64,000 nt of DNA from Cryphonectria parasitica EP155. Taxonomy: Eukaryota > Ascomycota > Sordariomycetes > Diaporthales > Cryphonectriaceae. Every line of letters starts with the position of its first letter. Positions within the stretch are counted from its first letter, which is position 1. The DNA lies in NCBI RefSeq assembly GCF_011745365.1, contig NW_024468912.1, positions 682,001 through 746,000 of the forward strand, written 5' to 3'. The translations under genes were made by a program, and so were the position numbers. The notes under the pieces were generated by a model, which saw only the letters and a list, made by a program, of their open reading frames with translations, had not been told where the DNA came from and searched no databases. Below are positions 47,719 through 58,143 of the stretch, one piece after another.

Positions 47719-49017
47719 CTAGGATCTCTTCCTCGCACCCAGCACCGCCCTCCCAACAGCACTATCATTACTCTTCCCAATCTCCCCCGTGATCCACTCG
47801 CCAATATCCGCCACGGCATCCAAGTCCACACCCGTGTCCATGCCCAGGCTCTCCATAAAGTACACCACATCCTCGGTGGCGACATTGCCCGTCGCGCCAG
47901 GGCTATAAGGGCACCCGCCCAGCCCGCCGACCGAGGCATCAAACGTGCGGATGCCATGCTCGAGCGCCACGGCCGTGTTGACCAGCGCCTGCCCGTAGGT
48001 ATCGTGGAAGTGCACGGCAATGTCCTCGACGCGCACGCCGGCGGCCGCGACCCCGCGCAGCAGCTGTGCGGTGCGCGGCGCCGTGCCCATGCCCGTGGTG
48101 TCGCCCAGCGCGATCTCGTCGGCGCCCATCTCGAGCAGGTCCGTGGCGATGGCCGCCACGCGGTGCGGGTCCACGTCGTAGCCCTCAAAGGGGCACCCCA
48201 GGACGACCGAGATGTAGGCGCGCACGCGGATCCCGGGGAGGCTGCGCTTGGCGCCGGCGATGACCTCGCGGAACCGGCTGAGCGATGTGGCTATGTCGCA
48301 GTTGAGGTTCTTTTGCGTGAAGGTCTCGGTGGCGGCGGCGAAGACGGCGAGCTCGATCTCGGGCCTGGGAGTGGAAGAGGAGGAGGAGGAGGAGGAGGAG
48401 GAGGAGGAGGAGGAAGAAAGTGTTTCTTCATGCTGGCGGGTGGACTCGGTCACGAAGCTGTCTGGGTGGGCGTGGAGGATGGCGGTGGCGTTGTCGAGGC
48501 CCTTGGTGTTGGGAGCGAGGAAGGAGTAGGTGATGGGTCCTGGAGAGGGGATCTTGTTCTTGAGGATGTGTTCGAGAATCTCGTTGGAGCTGTCCATCTG
48601 CGAGGGGGGCGTGCGTGTTAGCTTTCTGGCCCCCAGGGTTCTGAGCCAGTATTTATGGATATGTATGGACAAGAGACAGTCTTGTTGTACCTGAGGAACC
48701 CATTTCGGCGACACAAACGACCCAGCCTCGATATTTGCCAACCCCGTCTTGGCCAGCCTCTCAATCAGCTCGATCTTGGTCGCCAGCGGGATCGTCGTCT
48801 TCTCGTTCTGCAGCCCATCTCGTGGTCCCACCTCGACGATCCTGACGCGGTTGTCAAAGGAGGGTTGCTGCTGCTGCTGCTGTTGTGAGCTTGTTGTCGA
48901 ATCTGTGGTCGTTGCGAAGGAGGCTCGTAGGCCCCATCGCGGGGTACTACGGCTGCTCCTGCTAAGACGGAGGAGGAGGGGAGATGGTCTAGGCGCTGAT
49001 GTTCGTAGGCACTTCAT
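47719..49017 (-). CDS. Hydroxymethylglutaryl-CoA lyase, mitochondrial
   Basis: It splits HMG-CoA to acetyl-CoA and acetoacetate, the last step of leucine breakdown. The model is complement(join(47719..48597, 48691..49017)), 401 aa. The start at 49017 (MKCLRTSAPRPSPLLLRLSR) gives an Arg/Ser/Leu-rich presequence typical of mitochondrial import; in-frame codons before it lack an ATG. Family motifs are VEVGPRDGLQNE, EAGSFVSPKWVPQ, TYSFLAPNTKG, the metal-binding HFHDTYGQA and the signature GGLGGCPYSPGATGNVATED with catalytic Cys at about residue 338. A poly-Ser insert of about 15 residues (GGA repeat, 48373-48415) and a poly-Gln run are lineage additions. The 93-bp intron (48598-48690) is a multiple of three without stops, so an unspliced message would still be translatable with 31 extra residues in WVPQ-MDSS. 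The C-terminus lacks a peroxisomal signal. Confidence 0.94.
   Translation of the reverse strand: MKCLRTSAPRPSPLLLRLSRSSRSTPRWGLRASFATTTDSTTSSQQQQQQQPSFDNRVRIVEVGPRDGLQNEKTTIPLATKIELIERLAKTGLANIEAGSFVSPKWVPQVQQDCLLSIHIHKYWLRTLGARKLTRTPPSQMDSSNEILEHILKNKIPSPGPITYSFLAPNTKGLDNATAILHAHPDSFVTESTRQHEETLSSSSSSSSSSSSSSSTPRPEIELAVFAAATETFTQKNLNCDIATSLSRFREVIAGAKRSLPGIRVRAYISVVLGCPFEGYDVDPHRVAAIATDLLEMGADEIALGDTTGMGTAPRTAQLLRGVAAAGVRVEDIAVHFHDTYGQALVNTAVALEHGIRTFDASVGGLGGCPYSPGATGNVATEDVVYFMESLGMDTGVDLDAVADIGEWITGEIGKSNDSAVGRAVLGARKRS
48373..48415. repeat. GGA microsatellite encoding poly-Ser in the lyase gene
   Basis: About fourteen GGA triplets, read as TCC on the coding strand, insert a Ser run in a surface loop region of HMG-CoA lyase. 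Confidence 0.9.
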
Positions 49018-49655
49018 CCTGAGCACGCTCACTTTGAGAAAGTAGGCATGCCTTGCCAGAGGCTGCTCCTCTATCTCTTTTCTTTTTCTTTTCTCTTTCT
49101 GTTTTCTCGTGTGTAGGGTTATTGTTGATGTCGTTGTCGTCGTTCCTTGCGAGGAAGAGTCGAGGTCGGGGACCGGGGGTACAAAGCCACTGATGATGTA
49201 ACCAGGGCGGGCCGAGGTCTTCGCTTATTGGCGGCCAGTTGAGGCCCAAGTAAGCACTTCAACAGCAAAGTAAACAAACAAACCACTTCAACTCCTTGAT
49301 TGGCTCCAAATGTGTAGATGAAGTAGCGAGGCTATATTCGATCCAGGAGCTAGATAGGATTGGATTGTTAGTGATAAAGCACAAAATTTGGTCCAAGTCT
49401 GGTATTTCTCCTCTTCCCATAAACATAGCCAGCATGATTGAACGCTGATGGGTAATTTAATCATGTCTTGAAAAAAGAAGGAGCATGGCATCCAGAGTTC
49501 AGGTTCAATATGCTAAGACGGCCTCCACAGCTCCAAGACATGAGAGCATATCCATAAGCTCGACCATGATCCATACTGGTTCTTCCTTGGCGGGGCAAAA
49601 GAAATGCTGATCTCTCCCAAGACATCGTCTTATAACAGTACAGTACTTTCGCATC
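49018..49655. other. Intergenic region between the lyase and eme1
   Basis: It contains the lyase promoter and the 3' flank of eme1. No further feature is seen. Confidence 0.5.
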
Positions 49656-51965
49656 TCAAATATCAGTACTCGTCTCATCCCTCCCCATAAAGACTTTATA
49701 CACCCTCCGACTGACCGCCTGGCCCACCATCCGATCGGTATACGCCCCATCCTTGTTCGCGCTCTTGCGGATGCCCTCCAGCGCCAGCGGGCCTTGCCTC
49801 TCCAGCCCTCGCACGAGCTCGCTCACGCTCCCAAACTCCGCCGCGATCCCCCAGGCGATGGGCGCTGTCACCCGCGCAATCTCCTGCAGCATGCGCGCGT
49901 ACGTGTCTCTTGCCCCGTCGCCCGTGCGCACCTGCCCGCTGTCCATGCAGAACGCAGCCGATGCGTTCACTGCGTCGCGCTGCCGTCGGTAGGGGATCGT
50001 GCTGATGTGTTGCGTGAAGATGGCCACCCAGTGCGCCGTCTCCACCGCCGCCGCCGTGTGGTGGATCAGCACGCCGTGGTGTACCTGCAGCTGGAGGAGG
50101 GCGTCCTCAAGCGCATCTTCGTCGATGTACTGGGGTGGTGGCTTGGGATCCTTTTTCTTTCGCTGTCGTTTGTTCGTCTGTGCCGGTGCCGGTGCGGGCT
50201 CAGCAGCAAGAGGAGTGCTGGGGATCTCTGCATCGTCGCCGCCGCCGCCGCTGCCGGCACTGCGAACTGCAGACTGAAATTGCCTGTTCCGCGCGTTGCG
50301 GTTCTTGCGCATCCACAACGTCAACCCCTCAATCAGGTAGATAATCGTATGATGCCGGTAGTGCCGCTGCATTTCGAGTATGTGGGCCTCCAGATCAGAG
50401 CCGTTAACACCGAGTGCGAGCTCTACAAATTGGGGGGCGTTCAGGATGACCATCGCGTGCTTCTCGTCTTCCACCCGCTCGGGTATGGGCTCCCAGTGGC
50501 CCTCCCCCTCGTGAAACCGCGCCCGCACCTTTCGCCGCCACTTGACCACGTTCTTAACGGGGCTGGTGTAGCTGTGACTCGTAACCCTCAGATCCTCCAG
50601 CAGCGCCTCGACTTGGACCTTCATGTTAGGGTCTAGAGAGGAAGGCAGGTCGACAATCATCTCGGGTGTGGACACCTTCTTGTCAGTCCGTACTTTATTG
50701 ACTTCTGCGAGCGCTGCGGCACGCTCTTTCTCGCGCTGGCGCTGCTCCTTGGCTTCTTCTTTTTCGCGCTGCTTGCGACGTTTCTCGGCTTCCTTGGCAG
50801 CCGCCTTGTCAAGGCGGTCCAGGTCCTTTTCAGCTGAGGGCTTCTTAACTGGGGGGTCCTTCTCCTTGGAGCTGCGTTTGGTAACCTTGTTGGTGAACCT
50901 GGCATAGCTGCTCGAGCTCGGCCTGGATGGCCGGGTGCCGCCAATGTTGTCGAGAAAACCATCTTCGTCATCAGAGCCTGACAGCAGGTCTCCCAGATCG
51001 AAGTCTTCTACTTCTGAGCGACTCCTGCTAAACGTCTTGCGCGGCTGGCGGTCATCCAGATCCAGATTCAGATCCCATTCATCCCGCGTCCCGGCCTCAG
51101 GCGCAGAGCTTGAAATATGATCCCATTCGACGGTCTTTCCGTTGCTCTTGCCCTTGCCCTTTGCATCCCTTCCCCGTGTAGGACTGACCGTATCCATTCC
51201 CAAAGGTTGGCTGCTCACAAATATGGGGGAGCTTGGCACATGCACGTGCCTCTTTCCCGGCAACCCGAGCGCTGCAGCTTGCTTCCCCTTCCCCTCAACC
51301 TCAGCAAGCCGCGGCGAGCTGGCGAAAGGATCGTCGTCCAACAGCAGGGGCAGGTGGTCGTCGGCGATGGTGGCGACGTTCTCCTTCTCCTCGTCTCTGG
51401 CTTCCCTCGCCCTGTCCCTATCTACCTTGGCAAAAGGAGAGCTGGCGAAGGGGTCGCTGCTCGTCTGGATGGGATCAATGTTCACCTGCCACCTCCCCGC
51501 GCGGGCTGGCTGAAGCACACCAGGTCCCGTCTCGTTCCTGATGCTCCTTGTCTGCCCTAACAGGTTGTCTGGTCTTGTTTGTAGAATCCTGCTGCTCAGG
51601 GCGCCGCCGTCGCCGGTGCTGGGAGATTCGAGCCTCGGTTTCTTGTGGGCTGGCTGCGCGTCATCGAACACATCAAAGGTGAGGTCATCATCGGACGAGA
51701 AAAGAGGAATGTCGTTGCGTCGTCGCGAGGGAGGAGAATGGGCACTCGGTCGCTGGGCCGGTGGGGAGGCAGACGCGGCCCGCGTGCGCCGAGGTACACC
51801 AGAGGCATTGTGCGAGACTTCGTCGGTCAAGTCGAAGATGTCATAATTAAGGACCCTAGCGTGCGGCTTGTTAGGCCGTGTGGGCGGTAGCGCCTCTGTC
51901 CTCGAGGGCGCTGCTGGATGGGAGACATCGGGGCTCGAGATGAGGTTGATTATTTCGACGGGCAT
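49656..51965 (-). CDS. eme1: Structure-specific endonuclease subunit Eme1/Mms4 (Mus81 partner)
   Basis: The non-catalytic partner of Mus81 in the nuclease that resolves branched recombination and stalled-fork DNA in the nucleus. Single exon, 769 aa, from ATG at 51965. The first half is disordered and rich in SSD/DPFASSP-type motifs, likely phosphorylation and interaction sites (FSSDDDLTFDVFDD, FDLGDLLSGSDDEDG). A basic charged helix follows (KEAEKRRKQREKEEAKEQRQ). The ERCC4-type nuclease-like domain begins near residue 435 (PEMIVDLPSSLD). It contains HHTIIYLIEGLTLWMRKNRN, and the C-terminal (HhH)2-like region ends VSELVRGLERQGPLALEGIR. This order matches Eme1 and not Mus81, since the catalytic ERKxxxD motif is absent. 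No intron is needed. Confidence 0.86.
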   Translation of the reverse strand: MPVEIINLISSPDVSHPAAPSRTEALPPTRPNKPHARVLNYDIFDLTDEVSHNASGVPRRTRAASASPPAQRPSAHSPPSRRRNDIPLFSSDDDLTFDVFDDAQPAHKKPRLESPSTGDGGALSSRILQTRPDNLLGQTRSIRNETGPGVLQPARAGRWQVNIDPIQTSSDPFASSPFAKVDRDRAREARDEEKENVATIADDHLPLLLDDDPFASSPRLAEVEGKGKQAAALGLPGKRHVHVPSSPIFVSSQPLGMDTVSPTRGRDAKGKGKSNGKTVEWDHISSSAPEAGTRDEWDLNLDLDDRQPRKTFSRSRSEVEDFDLGDLLSGSDDEDGFLDNIGGTRPSRPSSSSYARFTNKVTKRSSKEKDPPVKKPSAEKDLDRLDKAAAKEAEKRRKQREKEEAKEQRQREKERAAALAEVNKVRTDKKVSTPEMIVDLPSSLDPNMKVQVEALLEDLRVTSHSYTSPVKNVVKWRRKVRARFHEGEGHWEPIPERVEDEKHAMVILNAPQFVELALGVNGSDLEAHILEMQRHYRHHTIIYLIEGLTLWMRKNRNARNRQFQSAVRSAGSGGGGDDAEIPSTPLAAEPAPAPAQTNKRQRKKKDPKPPPQYIDEDALEDALLQLQVHHGVLIHHTAAAVETAHWVAIFTQHISTIPYRRQRDAVNASAAFCMDSGQVRTGDGARDTYARMLQEIARVTAPIAWGIAAEFGSVSELVRGLERQGPLALEGIRKSANKDGAYTDRMVGQAVSRRVYKVFMGRDETSTDI

Positions 51966-54900
51966 TTGGGACTGGTCTGGGGAGGCCCGTGGGCGCGACC
52001 GAAACGAGTGGCATCAGCAAGAGGAAAGCATTGATTGGCGTGGCGGTTGGTTGGTGGTGGTTTTGTTTGTTTTGTTTTCCTCTTCTAGGGGGAGGGTTAG
52101 GGGGCGATTCTCAGTGGTAGTTTGGTACTACACAGAGTACGGAAGCAGTTGCTGACGTCTGGTGTTGATGGTAGTACAGCGAGTACATCTGACGCGACTG
52201 CAGTAACAAACTCATTATTGGGCAACTTGGACGCGCTGCGACTTGATTGACAGGGGTCCACCTTTCTCTCGACTTACGCGCCTTCTCACGTGCGCTACAG
52301 TGCCAACTTGCTGCGAGTCTGAACAAGGTCACACCTTCTCTCACTATTCAACCAACCCCATCACTGCAGCAGATTCACCCTCAAAAGTAGAAGGTGAGAC
52401 CACGCTAGGAACGATGATACCTAAACCCTCTTTTTCTCGATGCATGTCTTGTCTGCATGGGATGAACGGTGGAGAAAACTTGGAAAACACATATCATCCC
52501 AGCCATCTTTTCACTACGTCTACTACTTGATATTTGGGCGTCATGACCATAAACATGTGATTACAGGCGCATTGACGACAAGAAGGAGAAAATCAGACCA
52601 CGAAGACGAGCAGCCAAGCTCCCCCAGACACGCCCAAGGGGGAACAGGTCAGCAACACCTGTTGCTTCCAGATGATGTCGCCGACGAATGCGGGCCTCGG
52701 ACCCTACGCAAGAAACATCAACACGACCAATGGAGCTTCCATCCGAAGGACACCCTGCTGCCCCAAGGTTCCCGATGTCGCACTGCAGAAGCTTGCCGTG
52801 TCCTTTGTCCGAAGATTCCTTGCCAGCGTGCCATTGTATCCCGTGGATGGCTTGCTGCAAGCCACAACCCACGCACACACTGACCGCACGGTGGCGGCTG
52901 CAGTGAGCGGGCGGGGAAAGCAGCTTGGGTATGCGGGATGAATATATATACTCTACTGCACTGCACCCATCCTGTACCGGACCCGTCTTCTGCTGGGACG
53001 TATAACGACGGATCCGGGCGGTGAGGGTCTGTCTGGTGGCGAAAGGTGGCATGGCTGAATGGTCATGTAGGTGTATATGATTGGTAAAAATTTACGCAGA
53101 CTGTACATAACACAGCATATATACCGACTTAGCTTGCATGCATATCAGCTGTCTATGCCCGTCCTGTCGCATTTGCATCTGCCGTGCCCACTGCCAAGCC
53201 ATGTCGTGAAACACTGAAACGAACGGCACGAACTGGCTTTTTCTTCATTTTTGTGAGGGGCAGCAAGCCGGCACCAGAGGTCCGTCACTTCTCATCTCTC
53301 CTTAATTTATTTTGTCTTCCTTTTCACTCGAGCGTACGTCATGTATGGAAAGCAGAGGAGAACAATTTACGTACAAACAAGACGGTATTACGACACTGGC
53401 TAGATAAAAGTGTCCTTGAATGTGGTTGGTTGTTGCTTCGCGCACGGGCAGCTGTGATATGCAGGCGAGCGAACCCTTGAATCCATCCCTAGGAGCATTT
53501 AGCATCGGGGTTCATCATCCAAGCCCTCACGTAAGAAAGGTGGGGGGGGGGGGGGAGGGGAAGATTGGTTCTCTAATGTGGTACTGACAAAGGCAAGACC
53601 AGGAACGCGAATGGTACGCTCATACAGTACGTCCTTCCCTTTAAACACCGGTAGATTGTCCGACATGTCATGGAGGTTCTGCGTTCCACAACCTTGCCTC
53701 AACTTCGAAGTCCTGGCTCGTCGAAGCCAACTCTTTTGCTTCTTTCTTTCTTTTTTTCTTCTTGGGAGACAATAGGGACTTGAGAGACAAAAAAAAAACC
53801 AAAAAACCACCACTCCCCTCAGTAACTGCTCCATCCCGAAGTAGAAATCGATAGTTGTAGGGGTCTCTCTCGGCATGTCAAAGACTGGATCGGTCATCAT
53901 GGGGCGTGTGATCTGCAAAGCAGTATGCATCGTACTAAAGAGGTCTTTTCTCCCCGCAGGATAGCATAATCCTAGCCCTTTGTGAGGAATCTCCCCCAGC
54001 CCTCCTTTGGAGAAAAAGACAAGGACTTTTAAACTGGTGCTTGGGGCGGGTTTGTTTGGTTTTTGTCCGGTGACGACGGTTCAGCACTGGTTCAGCGGTT
54101 CCAAACTTGTTCAGAGGGAGCAATGCAACTCAGAAACGTGGTTCAGCAGCGCAGCGTCACACATGAGGTAGGCTGGGGAAGGAGGGGGGAGACATCTCCG
54201 ACGCCTGCACGCTTAAATAACGGAGACGAACCAACAGTGCCTGGCTTGTGGATGTCGTTTTGAAGGATGTGGAGTGCAGGCCCGGCAGTTGGGTTGTCAC
54301 ACCTTTTTTACTGTATACACGTGCGAGGAAAGGGAAAAGGGAGAGAGAGAAAATAGACAGGTGATGGATCAGAGGGAAGTGTTCACACATCCTACATCCC
54401 CTCTTAACAGTGTTGTGACAGAGTCTTGGGCCAGAAAGGAAGATAAAAGGACATTGGGCCGATCCTCTTGGGTATAGGGGCAAGAAGAGCACTACGGAGG
54501 ATGGCCCCAGCAGCCAAGAAGGAATTCACAAACCATGGGGCGTGTAGGGTTAGAGAAGGCCCTGGCCCTTAACAGAAGAGGGTGTGATAGAAATCCTGTT
54601 TTCTCCTTTTTTATGCTGCTTGTGCGGCAACATATTAGGTTCCGGCGTGACTCGATGGTCTGCCACCTCGAGATGGAGGAAGTGATTCCTTTCCAGATGG
54701 TAGCCAGGGACATCCAACAATGAGCCGTATGTGAGGTATTGAAACCTCGTTCCAAAAGGAAGAGATGATTCCCCTCCGTCGACATATGCCCGTATTAAGT
54801 TTGTAAGTGTCCATTATTGTACCCGGCAAGCACTTGTGATGAGGATGTTCGATCTTTTGAGGGATCGAAGGCCTGGTGGAGTGCAAAAGGATACTATATC

Positions 54901-57900
54901 TCTCACATTTCAACAGTCATTGGATCGAGTGGGCGTCTTTATGGTCCATCACAGATGTGGGAACAGTGGTTAGCTTAAGCGAGATCGAGGTCGAGGTCGG
55001 GAATGAGGCTAAACAGACAGCGTGCCATCCCCCCGCACACGCTACCAAGAGATTTGTGAAGGAACAACCGGTGGGTTCTTGCAGAAAGATGGTGGTGGGA
55101 CCGTTTTTCCCCTCTGCAAGGCACCTCGTGCGACCCCTGGGGATCCCAAAGAGAGGGGAGGGGGCGCGCGCCAGCCCCGGTTCATCCTCCTCCTCCTCCT
55201 TCTCCTCCTTCCCCTCTTCTTACTGGTTTGACGGGCCCTAACAGGGTCTGTGACAGGACGGGAAAAGAAAGACAAGACATGACAGACAGACTAAAAATTC
55301 ACTGATTCACCGACCGAACCTGGGGGGTGGAGGAAGAGGACTCGGAAGATTCAGGAAAAGGGGAGCACTGCTGCAGCAGATAGTACCATGGTATCTGACA
55401 CTTCTTATCGCGCCGTTACGGTGGTGGTCGATCCTCATGCCAATCTGCCGGGGACCCGTCGTGCGAGGATCTGCCAATGCAGAGAGAAAGTGGGGGGAGG
55501 GAGCCTGAACACGAGAAAAGTACTGACGACCACGGATAAAAAATTGTCAATCATCTGCAAGACGAAGGGAGGACGACGAGGATGAGGATATCTCTGATGA
55601 TGGACGAGCGCAGGGTGGGGAAGAAGGGCCAGAGTGCAGGAAAGCTACTACGATGGTATAGGAGTCAACTTTCAGTGAGAAGGGTTAGACCTAGGCCAAA
55701 AACCCCGTATACGGCCTATCAATCTGACCAATCGCAGACGAGAAGTCGCCATGAACCTCAAATCTGCTACTGCTGCCTTAGTGACGTGCTATCATCGAGC
55801 AACCATTCTCTACGACAATATCTGTTAGGGGAAGACATATGCTGCCATACTTCTGTGTTATGTAGTGTACAAATTATGCAAGGGCGCCCTGGCCAAACAA
55901 GCCGCCTCGGGCTGATTTTCGAGCGCCACTCGCACAACTGGGTCAGGAACCCGAAGTGTCCCCCCCTCCTTCCCTCCACTTTCCCCTCTACCCGCGTGGT
56001 TGCACCTGCAGCGTGGCAACGTGTGGCCCAGGTACAAGGAACGCCAATCAGTGGGACACGGCGCTGGTTGGCACCCTGCATGGGCGGCCTTGACTCGTTT
56101 TGGTGATGGGCTCAGATAGCTGCGTACCAATGGTAGATGGCACGAGCCTCCTCTCTGCCTGGACTCCTGCTCGCCCTGCCCCCATCCATGAGGTGTTGTT
56201 TGTCCTTCTCATCGTACCATTCAGTTGTGCACACACATAGTATGAGAGAAGTATGCATATGTAAGTATGATACCACACCTCCCACCACAAGGAAGAACGC
56301 TTATGCTCTGGCAACTTGCACCCTGTTCCCGTCCATCCCCTCCTCCCTCCCCTTTTCCTAGCCCCAGTGGAAGGCTCCCTCAGAGCCAGGTACATGACAG
56401 TAAGAGTTGAAGTTTTCCCAGACCATAGGCCTCGGTCCTATCAACTCGGCATATATAGCACTATTTTGATGGCACAGTCAGACATGCTTTGACATATACA
56501 AGCACGGGCCCAGCAGAAAGTGTTGGCCCCCCGCCTCCCCTTCATTGCCCCCTCGTCAACTCGGAAGACGTGTTCAATCATGGTCTTGAGAAACTTGTAA
56601 TACGTGATTGTACACTGCCATAGTACTATGTATAAACAGAATCCCCCTTAAACCTCGGGGGCGTCACATTAAGGAGCGCCGAAGAACGACAGCATATTCT
56701 CCGAGTTCAACCTATTGGACCCTGAAACACAATGCTGTAGCATACAACCTGCAACCAGCCCCAAAAGAAGAAATAAGAAGAGGGGCGGGGACGGCGGCGA
56801 TGACAAGGAAAAATAGAAAAATAGAACAGGAAAAAGAAGATAGAAAACAACCCGAGGTGGTCGACAAGAGGCAAGAGACTACGCGATAAAATCTCCGGGA
56901 CCGAGCCTGTTGTCACTTGCACAAACGCTTCTCTTTCCTTTGCTTGCTATAGGGAACATAGTACATGGTAATTTCCAGCATAACCCACCCACGCGCACAA
57001 TGCTGCTAGGTTGCATCCCGGCCAGAGACCCAGTATTCTTTGCACTTTAGCTGCCATAGTACGTGACAGAGGGCGACCCCAGTCCACCCTTTCGACTTGG
57101 CAATCAAATCACTTCACGCGCGCAGGAAGGGACCTTCAGCTCCCTCACTCCCTCCCTGGCAGAACGAACCGAACCCAGGGTCCAGAGGCGCCCTTTCCCC
57201 TCTAAGCGCCCCCAAAAATCAACGGACAACCCCATCCCCCCTTGGCGGAAGAAAAACTACCCCCTAAAATCAGCCACCCATAGATTCCATTGGCTACAGC
57301 CGCCACCCACACCACCTTGTTTGCTGCAGCTCATTGCCAGCAGCAAGTCAGCTCCCAGGGGAGGGACAGAAGAAGGAAAGGAAGAGAGGGGGGGAAAAAA
57401 ATAAGTAAACAAAAACGGGGCCGCACGACGGCATTTGCAAGCAAACGAACGGATCATATCCCAGCGTCAGGTCAATCTCCTGGGACGAACGAAAGTGGGC
57501 ACTCGCTTCCCTCTTTGGATCAAACCGCCGCCCCAATCTGGCCAGTATTCATTAAACCAGAACGATCCCTAAACGTGCCCCCCAAGCCTAGGCTTCATTA
57601 ATTTGTCAATATTATTCTTTTTATTCTCTTTCTCTTTTTGGGCCTTTTTTTTTTATGCCCGCCCAGTACACCCACACCTACATACACAACCCTTTATGAC
57701 GCCTGTTGTGCTGTGCCCATCGTCACGGAGAGGGAGATCGCCTCCACCACGCACGACTACATGCGAGGGGCCCTCGTCGTCGTCCCTGTGAGACTCGCAG
57801 CTCTCCTCCATTCACCATCGTGAGATTTTGGAAAAACACACGAGACACGGCGGCGCACCTCTATTGCCGCCAGCTGGCGCCATTAGCCTCTCGTGCCATC

Positions 57901-58143
57901 AGAAGAAAGACCTGCTAGGGTAGTAAAAGAGCAAGGGAGGAGGAAAAGGGAAAAGAAAACAGCCGACAAGACGATCTCTCTTTTGCGCTGCCCGACTACA
58001 TTCGCACCCTCGTTTGTCGCCTCTGCGCAAAACCCGCCCTTGCATGAGACAACACATACCTGCGATCCGCGCCTATCCTTTTTCTCCCCTAGCTGAGCCG
58101 AGCTAGCTTCGCACACACAAATACACACGAGCAGTAGGCCGCG
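51966..58143. other. 6.2-kb gene-poor region
   Basis: It separates eme1 (-) and the kinesin (+), which are divergent. It contains a run of fourteen G (53542-53555). The longest frame with a real ATG, 163 codons on the minus strand (52561-53052), has no family motif. The last 600 bp are C/T-rich and look like kinesin promoter/leader. No tRNA, rRNA or transposon ends were found. Unannotated non-coding RNA genes cannot be excluded. Confidence 0.5.

Noticed and set aside
42520..49017. A functional link between deoxyhypusine synthase and HMG-CoA lyase as neighbours
   Set aside because: The genes are in opposite orientation with another gene between, and both are housekeeping. Adjacency alone gives no support.
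52561..53052. 163-codon minus-strand frame with a true ATG
   Set aside because: No motif, low similarity to the codon use of neighbours and no supporting splice or promoter signal. It could be real but is not supportable.
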